This document shows positions 15,570 through 24,627 of a stretch of DNA of 39,099 nt, piece after piece. The translations under genes were made by a program, and so were the position numbers. Source of the DNA: Virgisporangium aurantiacum. GTDB taxonomy: Bacteria; Actinomycetota; Actinomycetes; Mycobacteriales; Micromonosporaceae. Where the stretch lies: contig NZ_BOPG01000120.1 in the NCBI RefSeq assembly GCF_016863635.1, positions 1 to 39,099 of the forward strand, read 5' to 3'. The notes under the pieces were generated by a model, which was not told where the DNA came from, searched no databases, and saw only the letters and a program-made list of their open reading frames with translations. Position 1 is the first letter of the stretch. Every line of letters begins with the position of its first letter.

Positions 15570-16185
15570 CCACGTTCACCCGGAGCCACTCGGCCAGCGG
15601 GCCGGAGGCGTGCAGAAATGTGATCACGCGGTCCTTCGCCTTCCTCGTGCCCAGCCAGGCGGCCGGTGGCCAATCCTGCCACGCGACCAGGCCCTTGTTG
15701 CGGAGCAGGTCGACGCGCGGGTGGTCCCTCGGGTAGCCGCGTGGAGCGGTCTTGAGCTGGTCGTGCCCGGTGATGCTGATCTTCTTGCGGGCGGCGGCCG
15801 CGATGATGCCCTCGAGTTCCTTGCCGGTACGGTCCTCGGCGACCGCGCGCCGGTACCGGACGAGCTGGTCGGACGCCATCCAGTACATGCCGCGGCCGCA
15901 GGCCAGCCCGTCGGCGGAGAGCTGGATGTAGCCGCCCTTCTCCAGGGTGGCCGCGATCGTCGTCTTGTACGGGGACTTGTCGGCGCTGAACCGCACGTCG
16001 CGGTGCGGGCGGAAGATCTTGCCAGCACCGAACTCGGGTTCCAGCTCGGCGAGGAGGGCGACCATCGGGGCGTGCACCTTCTCGTCGTAGGTCGCCTTGT
16101 TCGCCGTCCAATACGGTTTTGAATTGTCGGCCGCGAGCCCTTCGTAGAAGTCCAGCGCCTCGGCCGGCCAGCCGGTGAATGCCAT
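15547..16185 (-). CDS. DUF2461 family protein
   Basis: A 212-residue protein of the DUF2461 (TIGR02453) family, cytosolic and of unknown function. Diagnostic blocks are ALDFYEGLAADNSKPYWTANKATYDEKV, the FRPHRDVRFSADKSPYKT block and YIQLSADGLACGRGMY. Length is normal. The ATG at 16185 is preceded by TAGGCT plus 7 bases; the TAG of that box is also the stop codon of the upstream TetR gene. It overlaps the SCO6745-like gene by 23 bases. TetR, DUF2461 and SCO6745-like genes may form one transcription unit with an internal leaderless promoter. Confidence 0.9.
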   Translation of the reverse strand: MAFTGWPAEALDFYEGLAADNSKPYWTANKATYDEKVHAPMVALLAELEPEFGAGKIFRPHRDVRFSADKSPYKTTIAATLEKGGYIQLSADGLACGRGMYWMASDQLVRYRRAVAEDRTGKELEGIIAAAARKKISITGHDQLKTAPRGYPRDHPRVDLLRNKGLVAWQDWPPAAWLGTRKAKDRVITFLHASGPLAEWLRVNVGDSLEAR

Positions 16186-16192
16186 GCCGGTG

Positions 16193-16198
16193 AGCCTA
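16193..16198 (-). promoter_or_regulatory. -10 box before DUF2461 gene that contains the TetR stop codon
   Basis: On the minus strand TAGGCT is followed by CACCGGC and ATG. The first three bases, TAG, are the stop codon of the TetR gene. This is a compact arrangement of stop, promoter and leaderless start. Confidence 0.4.
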
Positions 16199-16834
16199 CG
16201 GAAGGAGCAGGTCGGCGAGCATCCGCTCCATCCACGCTGCGACCTCGGTATCGGTGCAGCCGAGATCGGCGCGCATCAGCCAGACGTTGTACCAGTTCAG
16301 CCCCAGCCACGCGGTGGTGGCGGCGGTGTCGACCGTCATGCCGTGCCGCAACGGGCCGTGCGCGGCCAGCGCGTCGACGAACGTCCGCAGGTCCTGGCGG
16401 CGCATCCGCTCGATCTCCAGCCAGCGGGCCGCCTGCTGTTCGTCGCGGGCCGAGGACTCGAAGAACGCCCGGTCGATCGGGACCACGCGACGGGAGATCA
16501 CGGCGCCGAACTCGGCGAACCGCCGGATCTGCTCGCGCTGGGACGGCGCCGTGAGGATGTGCCGGTACTCGGGTCGCTCGGCGAGCGGCACCGGTTCGTC
16601 GTCGCCGACGGTGGTCTGGTCGACCGCCAGGCGCAGCAGCTCGGACTTGCTGCCGGCCGCATAGACCGACTCGACCGCGACACCGGCCTCGGCCGCGATC
16701 GCCTGCATCGTGGTCGAGGCGTAGCCGCGCTCGCCGAAGAGCTTGATGGCCGCCCCGACGATCGCCGCCCGGGTGGCCCTGGCCTGCGCTTCCCGGCGCG
16801 GCGACCGGTATGTGCGCTTGGCTGTCGAGTTCAT
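16196..16834 (-). CDS. TetR family transcriptional regulator
   Basis: A 212-residue TetR repressor. The helix-turn-helix occupies about 18-65: ATRAAIVGAAIKLFGERGYASTTMQAIAAEAGVAVESVYAAGSKSELL. In the recognition helix, VAVESVYA stands in for the usual VSxxTLYxHF. The rest is an all-helical ligand domain with many Trp and Tyr. It is divergent from the hemerythrin fusion gene with a 62-base gap, which makes that gene and itself the likely targets. A short AT-rich palindrome, CTAATTAG (16837-16844), lies directly before its start. Confidence 0.88.
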   Translation of the reverse strand: MNSTAKRTYRSPRREAQARATRAAIVGAAIKLFGERGYASTTMQAIAAEAGVAVESVYAAGSKSELLRLAVDQTTVGDDEPVPLAERPEYRHILTAPSQREQIRRFAEFGAVISRRVVPIDRAFFESSARDEQQAARWLEIERMRRQDLRTFVDALAAHGPLRHGMTVDTAATTAWLGLNWYNVWLMRADLGCTDTEVAAWMERMLADLLLP

Positions 16835-16896
16835 GTCTAATTAGCTCCAGCGTCGCTGTGTTGAATGCATAGTAGCCGGGCTGAAAGGAGCACACC

Positions 16897-17991
16897 ATGT
16901 CCGAGCTGTCCGGTTACCTGCTCATCCACGCCGGCATCAGAACCGAACTCCACCGGCTCGCCGCCCTGGCCGACGGCGTCGCGGCCGGTCGCCGGCACGC
17001 GGGTCCGCGCCAACTCGCCGCGCTGCGCAGCCTGGTCGCCGACGTCTTCGACACCATCCACCACCATCACGTCGGCGAGGACGAGCACCTCTGGCCACTG
17101 CTGCGGACCGTCCCCGGAATCGCGCCCGAGCTCGACGCGCTGGAGGCCGAACATGACCTGCTCGACCCGCTGATGGACCGCATCGCCAACTACCGAGACC
17201 CGGCCGACCTGGCGGCGAGCTCCCGCGAGCTCGCCGACCTGATGGACCGGCACCTCGCGGCCGAGGAGGCGCTGGTGGTGCCGACCGTCCGCGCGCACAT
17301 CGGGCCCGAGCGGTACGCGGCCATGGAGAAGGCGATGCGGCGCGGCGGCGTGAAGCCGAAGCTGTCGTTCGTGGTGCCCTGGCTGGCCGCCGCCGACCCG
17401 GCACTGTTCGCCGAGGTCGGCCGCGAGCAGGGAATGGTGGTCCGGATCCTGCACCGGCTCACCCGGGGCGCGTACGAGCGCCGGGTCTGGGCGGCCTACG
17501 GCACCTCGGCCACCGGGCCGGTGACCCTGACCGGCCGCGCCGAGCAGTTCGTCGCGGCCGCGCCCGACACGGTCTACGACCTGCTCGCCGACGTCACTCG
17601 GATGGGCCGGTTCAGCCCGGAGTGCCATCGCGTCGAGTGGCTCGACGGCGCCGACCGGGCGCTGCCGGGTGCCCGGTTCCGGGGCCACAACCGGTTCGGG
17701 CCCGCGCGGTGGTCGCGTGAATGCGTGGTGATCACCGCCGAGCCGGGAACCGAGTTCGCGTTCCGCACGGTGCCCGAGCGGACGAAGTCCGACAGCACGG
17801 TGTGGCGGTTCGTGCTACGCCCGGTCGACGGTGGCACCCTGGTCACCCAGACCTTCGAGCTGTCGGCGAACCGGCTGGTGATGCTGTTCGAGCGGCTCAG
17901 CGGGCGGGACACCGGAACACCGGTCGCGATGCGGCAGACTCTGCGCCGGCTGAGCGAAGCGGCGGCCGCCGAAACCGCGACCGTCCGGTAA
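16897..17991 (+). CDS. Hemerythrin (HHE) domain fused to SRPBCC domain
   Basis: A 364-residue two-domain protein. Residues 1-135 are a hemerythrin-like bundle with candidate di-iron ligands: H11 (IHAGIR), a run of four His at 55-58 followed by EDEH (61-64), H86 (EAEHDLL) and H119 with E123 (DRHLAAEEALVVP). Residues about 205-355 are an SRPBCC/polyketide-cyclase-like domain beginning VTLTGRAEQFVAAAPDTVYDLLADV, a fold that binds hydrophobic ligands. A helical linker joins them. It could sense or store oxygen or nitric oxide and couple this to a ligand; that is inference. Start ATG has AAAGGAG upstream. It is divergent from a TetR gene. Confidence 0.85.
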   Translation: MSELSGYLLIHAGIRTELHRLAALADGVAAGRRHAGPRQLAALRSLVADVFDTIHHHHVGEDEHLWPLLRTVPGIAPELDALEAEHDLLDPLMDRIANYRDPADLAASSRELADLMDRHLAAEEALVVPTVRAHIGPERYAAMEKAMRRGGVKPKLSFVVPWLAAADPALFAEVGREQGMVVRILHRLTRGAYERRVWAAYGTSATGPVTLTGRAEQFVAAAPDTVYDLLADVTRMGRFSPECHRVEWLDGADRALPGARFRGHNRFGPARWSRECVVITAEPGTEFAFRTVPERTKSDSTVWRFVLRPVDGGTLVTQTFELSANRLVMLFERLSGRDTGTPVAMRQTLRRLSEAAAAETATVR

Positions 17992-18076
17992 ATCCTGTCC
18001 ATTTGGTCACTCCCGCACCGGGAGGACGGCCAGGAACGTGATCGCAATAGATCGACATATGCATGGGCCGCTACAC

Positions 18077-19546
<1,470 letters not shown>

Positions 19547-19556
19547 GCCTCTCCGG

Positions 19557-19572
19557 CGGTGGGTAACCACCG
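19557..19572. promoter_or_regulatory. Small palindrome just before LLM gene
   Basis: CGGTGG-GTAA-CCACCG ends 3 bases before the ATG at 19576. It occupies the place of the ribosome binding site, so it might fold in the mRNA and limit translation, or be a protein site. Confidence 0.3.
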
Positions 19573-19575
19573 GCC

Positions 19576-20532
19576 ATGACCACGTACGGCATCCACGCAT
19601 CGCACGAGCAGATCCACCCGTCGCGCCTGCTGGCGGCCGTCACCAGGGCGGAGGCGGCGGGATTCGGCGCCGCGATGTCCTCCGACCACTTCTCGCCGTG
19701 GAGCGAGCGCCAGGGCCAGTCGGCGTTCGCCTGGTCGTGGCTGGGCGCCGCGCTGCAGGCGACGCAACTGCCGTTCGGCGTGGTGAACGCGCCCGGGCAG
19801 CGGTACCACCCGGCGATCATCGCGCAGGCGATCGGCACCCTGGCGGCGATGTTTCCGGGACGCTTCTGGGCCGCGCTCGGCAGCGGTGAGGCGTCGAACG
19901 AGCACATCACCGGTGGTGGCTGGCCGGCGAAGCCGGTGCGCGAAGCGCGACTGCGCGAGTGCGTCGACGTCATCCGGGCCCTGCTCGCCGGCGAGGAGGT
20001 CAGCCACCGCGGGCTGGTGACGGTCGACCGGGCCCGGTTGTGGACCCGGCCCACCGAACCGGTGCCGCTGATCGGTGCCGCGGTGAGCGTCGCGACCGCG
20101 CGCTGGTGCGCGTCCTGGGCCGACGGCCTGATCACGGTCAACGCGGAGCCGGCCAAATTGCGCGAGATGATCGCCGCCTACCGGGACGCCGGCGGCCGTG
20201 GCCCGCTGACGGTGCAGGTGCACCTGAGCTGGGCGGCGACCGACGACGAGGCGTTCGCCCTCGCCTACGACCAGTGGCGCAGCAACGTGTTCGCGCCGCC
20301 GGTCTGCTGGGACCTGGAGCTGACCGACCACTTCGACGAGGTCTCGCGGGACGTTCCCCGCGAACGGCTGAAGCAGGCGGTGAACATCTCCGCCGACCTG
20401 TCCCGGCACGCCGAGTGGCTGAACGGCTACGCGGAACTGGGCTTCGACCGGGTGATGCTGCACCACGTCGGCCAGGAGCAGGACGAGTTCATCGACGCGT
20501 TCGGCGCGAAGGTCCTGCCGCAACTGACCTAG
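19576..20532 (+). CDS. LLM-class flavin/F420-dependent oxidoreductase
   Basis: A 318-residue luciferase-like TIM-barrel oxidoreductase, close in pattern to the TIGR03885 non-F420/FMN subgroup. Blocks seen are GIHASHEQIHPSRLL, SSDHFSPWSERQGQS, the VVNAPGQRYHPAIIAQAIGTLAAMFPGRFWAALGSGEASNEHI region and RARLWTRP. Members bind F420 or FMN; the substrate is unknown. It may be co-transcribed with the upstream kinase. A strong hairpin terminator follows four bases after the stop. Confidence 0.88.
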   Translation: MTTYGIHASHEQIHPSRLLAAVTRAEAAGFGAAMSSDHFSPWSERQGQSAFAWSWLGAALQATQLPFGVVNAPGQRYHPAIIAQAIGTLAAMFPGRFWAALGSGEASNEHITGGGWPAKPVREARLRECVDVIRALLAGEEVSHRGLVTVDRARLWTRPTEPVPLIGAAVSVATARWCASWADGLITVNAEPAKLREMIAAYRDAGGRGPLTVQVHLSWAATDDEAFALAYDQWRSNVFAPPVCWDLELTDHFDEVSRDVPRERLKQAVNISADLSRHAEWLNGYAELGFDRVMLHHVGQEQDEFIDAFGAKVLPQLT

Positions 20533-20536
20533 ACAC

Positions 20537-20574
20537 GGAACGACCCCCGGACGACGTTGTCCGGGGGTCGTTCC
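20537..20574. terminator. Bidirectional hairpin terminator
   Basis: Perfect 16-bp arms at 20537-20552 and 20559-20574 around the loop GACGTT. It lies between the ends of the convergent LLM (20532) and CsbD (20587) genes and would serve both. It has no T-run, as is common in actinobacterial terminators. Confidence 0.85.
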
Positions 20575-20586
20575 ACCAGGGGATGG

Positions 20587-20781
20587 TCAGCCGCTCAGCG
20601 CGTCACGCGCGTTGCGACCGGCGTCGTGCAGGTGGTCGCCCGCCTGCTTCGCCTGTGCGGCCCGGCGCTCAGCGGCGCCCTCGGCCTGCATCGACTCGTT
20701 GTCGGTGGCGTCGCCGATCTTCTCCTTGGCGGCGCCCTTCATCTCTTCGGCCTTGTGCCTGATCTTGTCGCCTGTACTCAT
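20587..20781 (-). CDS. CsbD family general-stress protein
   Basis: A 64-residue highly charged CsbD-like protein: DKIRHKAEEMKGAAKEKIGDATDN, then an alanine-rich helix. In Bacillus subtilis csbD belongs to the SigB general-stress regulon; molecular function is unknown. ATG 20781 has AAGGAG 9 bases upstream; a TTG at 20787 is rejected. It is the last gene of an apparent operon starting with a SpoIIE-type phosphatase, an association that supports a stress-regulon role. Confidence 0.92.
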   Translation of the reverse strand: MSTGDKIRHKAEEMKGAAKEKIGDATDNESMQAEGAAERRAAQAKQAGDHLHDAGRNARDALSG

Positions 20782-20803
20782 CGACAAAGACTCCTTCCGA
20801 AAT

Positions 20804-20989
20804 CTACGAGCCTGGTTCCCAGTGCGGCACGTCGGGCGCGTACGTGGTGTGCGCCTCGTGCGCCTCCACCATCTGCTCCACGGCCGGCGGCACGTGCACG
20901 ACCTCGTCCTCGTTCAGCACGTCGCTGATCTGATCGTCGACAACGTCAGGCGGCGCCTCGGCCAGCGGGGCATCACTGAGATCGGTCAT
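20804..20989 (-). CDS. Small acidic hypothetical protein
   Basis: A 61-residue, very acidic protein (many Asp and Glu, few basic residues), without membrane segment or Cys. Third codon positions are almost all G or C, as in real genes nearby, so I take it as coding. It lies 18 bases after the phosphatase and 22 bases before CsbD, so the three are probably one operon. The family is not recognised. A weak Shine-Dalgarno suggests coupling to the upstream gene. Confidence 0.65.
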   Translation of the reverse strand: MTDLSDAPLAEAPPDVVDDQISDVLNEDEVVHVPPAVEQMVEAHEAHTTYAPDVPHWEPGS

Positions 20990-21007
20990 GTCTGTTGGCG
21001 TACCCGG

Positions 21008-22201
21008 CTAACGGCCGACCCAACCCACCAGTACGGCCGTCGCGTCGTCCTGCAGCTGTTCGTACTGGTGGTCCAGGATCGCCCGGATCAGGCGACGCAT
21101 GGTCTCCGCCGCCCGCATCCGGTCGGCGAGCGTGCGCACCACGAAGTCGACCAGCCGCTGCTGCCCGAAGAACTCGCCGTCGGCCGAGCGTGCCTCGATC
21201 ACGCCGTCGGTGAAGAACAGCACGTGGTCGCCCGGCTCCAGCGCCTCCTCGACGATCTCCGGCGACGTGCCGGCGAGCCCGCTCAGCCCGAGCGGCAGCG
21301 CCGTCGGCGCGGCGAGATCCTTCACCCGCTGGCCGTCCCGGAGCAGCAGGCCGCCGGGGTGGCCGGCGCTGATCGTCCGCAGTACGCCGCTGGCGAGGTC
21401 GAGTTCGGCCAGGACGGCCGTCACGAACTGGTCGGGGTGCCGCGCGTGCAGCCACTTGTCGATCGACCGGTACGTGTCGGGCAGGTCCAGGCCGCACCGG
21501 CGGGCGTTCCGGTACGCGTTGATGGCCATCGTGGTCATCGCGCTGGCGGCGATGCCGTGCCCCACCGCGTCGAACAGGGCGACGTGCAGCGTTCCGTCGC
21601 CGATCGCGTAGTCGAATCCGTCGCCGCCCACCTCGTAGCAGGGTTCGAGGATCCCGGTGACCTCGGCCTCGGGCGTCGTCAGCGTGAGCGGCGGGAGGAG
21701 GCTCCACACGATCTCGGTGGCGAGTTGCAGCGGCAGCCCGCGCCGCAGGCGCTCGATCGCGTCGCCGTACAGCCGCCGGGACGTGATCAGGTGGCCCAGC
21801 ACGGTGGCGATCGCCGCGCAGGTCTCGCGGTCGGCCGGGTCCAGGCTGCCGGTCGTCACCACTTCGAGGACGCCGATGCGGTGGCCGCAGTCGATCATCG
21901 GCACGTACAGCCGGTCGCCGGACGGGCTCTCCGTCATCTCGCCCAGTGCGTAGGCGCGGCCGGCGAGCGTCCCCTCGATCGGAATCCGCTCCACGTCGCC
22001 GCCCACGGTGCCGGCCACGGTGGTGAACGTGGCCAGGAACGTCTGCGCGTAGTCGACCACGAGCATGGTCATCGACGTGACGCCGAGGTCGGCGGCCGCC
22101 TCCTCGGCGAGCCGCGGCAGTTCGCCCGGAATCACACCGGTGCAGCCGAGCACCAACCGTTGCAGTGCGTTCCTCGCCCGCACGGCGTTGTCGACCGTCA
22201 C
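21008..22201 (-). CDS. GAF-SpoIIE/PP2C phosphatase (RsbU/RsbP-like)
   Basis: A 397-residue soluble protein. Residues about 20-165 are a GAF-like sensor domain (VTSMTMLVVDY, DRLYVPMIDCGHRIGVLEVVTTG). Residues about 185-395 are a SpoIIE-type phosphatase with the metal motifs GGDGFDYA, ALFDAVGHG, FTDGVIEARS and DDATAVLV. Such enzymes dephosphorylate STAS anti-anti-sigma factors and thereby free a sigma factor. GTG 22201 is supported by AAGGCT plus six bases; longer starts would run into the divergent HATPase gene at 22282. It begins an operon ending in CsbD. Confidence 0.88.
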   Translation of the reverse strand: MTVDNAVRARNALQRLVLGCTGVIPGELPRLAEEAAADLGVTSMTMLVVDYAQTFLATFTTVAGTVGGDVERIPIEGTLAGRAYALGEMTESPSGDRLYVPMIDCGHRIGVLEVVTTGSLDPADRETCAAIATVLGHLITSRRLYGDAIERLRRGLPLQLATEIVWSLLPPLTLTTPEAEVTGILEPCYEVGGDGFDYAIGDGTLHVALFDAVGHGIAASAMTTMAINAYRNARRCGLDLPDTYRSIDKWLHARHPDQFVTAVLAELDLASGVLRTISAGHPGGLLLRDGQRVKDLAAPTALPLGLSGLAGTSPEIVEEALEPGDHVLFFTDGVIEARSADGEFFGQQRLVDFVVRTLADRMRAAETMRRLIRAILDHQYEQLQDDATAVLVGWVGR

Positions 22202-22266
22202 CAGTGCAGCCTTACACGAGCAGCGCACCCGCCGCACATTCGGATGGGTAGAACCCGGGTGGCGCG

Positions 22267-22272
22267 GGGTAC
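22267..22272 (+). promoter_or_regulatory. GGGTAC box before HATPase gene
   Basis: GGGTAC ends 9 bases before the GTG start, as in -10 boxes of actinobacterial general-stress sigma promoters. The partner -35 block (G-rich, with T) is only weakly present at 22246-22249 and spaced a base too far. A tentative call. Confidence 0.25.
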
Positions 22273-22281
22273 TCCAGGAAC

Positions 22282-22725
22282 GTGCTGCTGCGTCTGGTTC
22301 TCCGCCTCCCACGTGACCCCGTAACGGTTCCGGTCACGCGGCGAACGGTGGACTGCGCCCTCGACGCGATCGGCGTCTCCGACGAGTGCCGCGACGACGT
22401 GACGCTCGCGCTCACGGAGGTGTGCTCGAACGTGATGCGGCACGCCCACGAGTCGGTCGACTACACGGTCACCGTCACCGCGACGGCGAACCGCTGCACC
22501 ATCGACGTCTGCGACTCGGGCACCGGCCTGCCGCAGGGCACCGTCGCCGAGCCGCCGCGCAAGCCGGAATCCACCGCCGAGAACGGCCGTGGCCTGGGCA
22601 TCGTGCGGGCCGTGATGGACGCCGTACAGGTGGTCGCCGGCCCCAGCGGTGTCGCGATCCACATGGCGAAGCAGCTGATCTTCGGCCAGCGCGGTTACCT
22701 CCGGCGACTGCCGCAGCAGTCGTAG
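22282..22725 (+). CDS. RsbW-like HATPase (second copy)
   Basis: A 147-residue GHKL-type ATPase with N box LALTEVCSNVMRHAH, G1 CDSGTGLP and G2 ENGRGLGIVRAVMD, and no dimerisation domain. It is of the anti-sigma/serine-kinase kind. It is divergent from the SpoIIE phosphatase with 80 bases between the start codons. Kinase and phosphatase are the two opposing activities of a partner switch; the STAS substrate is not adjacent, the nearest one being at 13412. GTG start has AGGA close upstream. Five bases separate its stop from the convergent META gene. Confidence 0.87.
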   Translation: MLLRLVLRLPRDPVTVPVTRRTVDCALDAIGVSDECRDDVTLALTEVCSNVMRHAHESVDYTVTVTATANRCTIDVCDSGTGLPQGTVAEPPRKPESTAENGRGLGIVRAVMDAVQVVAGPSGVAIHMAKQLIFGQRGYLRRLPQQS

Positions 22726-22730
22726 CCGGC

Positions 22731-23531
22731 TCAACCCACGAGCTGCAGGCCGCTTCCGTCGGGCGCCGTCAGGATCAGGCGGTCGCCCTCGATCCGGTAC
22801 GTCACGGTGGCCGATCCGATGATCTTCATCAGGTCGGCCTCCAGCGCGCCCGCCGCACCGGGGCAGGCCCGGTCGGTCGACCCCAATACACCGAACGTGA
22901 TCTGGTTGCCGGCCACGGTGACGGGGCCGAAGAACTGGTTGCACCCGGTGTAGCCGGAGACCCGGTTGTCGCCGGTGAACGTCATCGTGGCGCTCTCACC
23001 GGACGGCACCGAACTGGCGCTGCCGCCGGAGGCGACGATCGTGTCGACCGTCCACTTCGTGTCGACCAGCGGCCGGGCCGGCTCGGCCACGGCCCGGTCG
23101 ATCAGCGTCAACGTCAGGTCACCACCGGTCAGCACGAGGTCGTTGCCGGTCAGCTGCCAGCTGGGACGGCCACGGAAGAAGCCGTAGAGCCAGCTGTCCT
23201 GCTCGCTCAGGTTCGCCGGGCAGCCGATGGCCGTCATCGCGAGATCGTCGGTGGCGACCAGCGTGCTGCCGTCGAGCCGGACCCGGCCGGAGACGGTGTT
23301 GCAGCCGGCCTGCACCGCGATCACGTTGCCGGTTCCGATCGTCAGCCTGATCGTCGTGCCGTCGACCAGCGCCTTCGGCTGCCCGCCCGAGGTGACCCCG
23401 GTCGAGACGAACGTGCGTCCCACCGGAAGCGGGGCCGGCGCCGCGGGTTCCCCCGCGGCGCCCCCACCCGCGGCGCATCCGGTGAGTCCGGCGAGCAACA
23501 GCATCGGGACGACGATCACCCTGGCCCTCAT
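22731..23531 (-). CDS. Lipoprotein with two META domains (HslJ-like)
   Basis: A 266-residue lipoprotein: signal peptide with lipobox LTGC (C19), then two META-type repeats. Each has the pattern W/F-x-x-x-x-x...G, a strand with TMTF or IRLTIG, a GCN motif (QAGCNTVSG and YTGCNQFFG) and a late Cys (AIGCPANLS and RACPGAAG). HslJ/META proteins lie in the envelope and are linked to stress or drug resistance; the biochemical role is unknown. It probably follows the PhyH gene in one transcript (53-base gap). Confidence 0.87.
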   Translation of the reverse strand: MRARVIVVPMLLLAGLTGCAAGGGAAGEPAAPAPLPVGRTFVSTGVTSGGQPKALVDGTTIRLTIGTGNVIAVQAGCNTVSGRVRLDGSTLVATDDLAMTAIGCPANLSEQDSWLYGFFRGRPSWQLTGNDLVLTGGDLTLTLIDRAVAEPARPLVDTKWTVDTIVASGGSASSVPSGESATMTFTGDNRVSGYTGCNQFFGPVTVAGNQITFGVLGSTDRACPGAAGALEADLMKIIGSATVTYRIEGDRLILTAPDGSGLQLVG

Positions 23532-23573
23532 ACCTGCTCTGACGCAGCGGGCGGCTGTTCGGCTCCCCCTGCC

Positions 23574-23590
23574 CCGTAAAACCGTTACGG
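23574..23590. repeat. Small inverted repeat over the PhyH stop codon
   Basis: CCGTAA-AACCG-TTACGG. The right arm contains the reverse complement of the PhyH stop TAA. A possible weak attenuator between PhyH and META genes. Confidence 0.25.
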
Positions 23591-24499
23591 CTTGAGCGGC
23601 GGGAATCCGGGATCCAGCAACCCGTTCTCCTTCAGGTGCCCGTAGAGCGGCACCTCGTCCGGGAAGTGACCCCACGCGTGGTCGCCGCCGTCGACCAGGT
23701 CGGTGGACCGGCCGCCGAGCACACCCAGCAGTTGCCGCTGAACCGGCGTGAGGCCGGCGAGCACGGCCGGGACGGCCGGTGCCTCGTCGCGGCGGGTGAT
23801 CCAGCGGTAGGTGTAACCGAAGAAGACCGCCTTGCGGGTGATCGCGGAGTGGTTGTCGGAGCGGGCGTGCCAGATGCGCCGGTCGAAGAACACCGCGTCG
23901 CCGGCGTTCACGCACACCTCGATCGCGCCCTCCGGGTCGGGCCATTCCAGGTCGCGGCGGGGCGGGCCGTCGATGCGGTTGGTCAGGTGGCTGCCCGGCA
24001 CGACCTTGAAGTTGCCCCGGCCGGGGCCGGACACGTCGGAGAGCCAGAACGCCAGCTTCACCGACAGGCGCGGGCGCGGGTCGGTCTCGACCTCGCGGTT
24101 CTGCCGGCCGCCGTCCTGGTGCCACTCGAACCGGAACGGCTTCGCCGCCGGCACGGTCGGGTGCACGTCGAGGTGCGAGTGGTACACGTGCACGTTCCAG
24201 CCGAGGGTCTGCCACACCAGCGGGAACGCCGCCGGGTGCGTCATCAGGCCGGCGAGCTCGGGGCAGGCCGCCACGGCGCTGAGGCGGTGCAGTGAGCCGT
24301 CCCTGGCGATCTCGCCGAGGCGCGTGGCCCGCGCGTAGATGTGGTCGACGGCGGCGGTGTAGCGGATCAGCTCGGCCTGGGACAGCACGCCGGGAAGCAC
24401 GATGTACCCGTCCCGCTCGAACGCCGCGCGCTGCGCGTCGGTCATACGGACGGGAGCCGGAGCCGCGTTCACCGGCTTCGGAGCGACGTCTGTGCTCAT
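23585..24499 (-). CDS. Phytanoyl-CoA dioxygenase (PhyH) family protein
   Basis: A 304-residue non-heme Fe(II)/2-oxoglutarate oxygenase. The iron triad candidates are H127 and D129 in WHQDGG and H211 in RIWHARSDNHS. A basic residue for 2-oxoglutarate follows (TRKAVFFGY). N-terminal region has the family opening DAQRAAFERDGYIVLPGVLS. The substrate is unknown; bacterial members hydroxylate secondary metabolites, lipids or ectoine, and no clear biosynthetic cluster surrounds it. ATG 24499 has GGGGGA upstream. Confidence 0.9.
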   Translation of the reverse strand: MSTDVAPKPVNAAPAPVRMTDAQRAAFERDGYIVLPGVLSQAELIRYTAAVDHIYARATRLGEIARDGSLHRLSAVAACPELAGLMTHPAAFPLVWQTLGWNVHVYHSHLDVHPTVPAAKPFRFEWHQDGGRQNREVETDPRPRLSVKLAFWLSDVSGPGRGNFKVVPGSHLTNRIDGPPRRDLEWPDPEGAIEVCVNAGDAVFFDRRIWHARSDNHSAITRKAVFFGYTYRWITRRDEAPAVPAVLAGLTPVQRQLLGVLGGRSTDLVDGGDHAWGHFPDEVPLYGHLKENGLLDPGFPPLKP

Positions 24500-24561
24500 C
24501 GAATGTCCCCCTCGATTGTCGTGACATCCGATAGGCGTCGCGAGGGCACCGCTTCGTTGCG

Positions 24562-24589
24562 GGCCGAACGGAAAACCCACCGTTCGGCC
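24562..24589. terminator. Hairpin between sigma factor and PhyH genes
   Basis: GGCCGAACGG (24562-24571) and CCGTTCGGCC (24580-24589), perfect 10-bp arms around AAAACCCA. On the minus strand it is 38 bases after the sigma factor stop and 63 bases before the PhyH start. It may be a terminator for the former or an operator for the latter. Confidence 0.5.
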
Positions 24590-24627
24590 GATGCCAAACG
24601 TGCCGTAATTTGGACAAAAGAGCGGCT

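Noticed and set aside
22731..24617. 628-codon frame joining the META lipoprotein to sequence upstream
   Set aside because: The META protein has its own ATG, signal peptide and lipobox at 23531; the upstream part is antisense or out of frame to PhyH.
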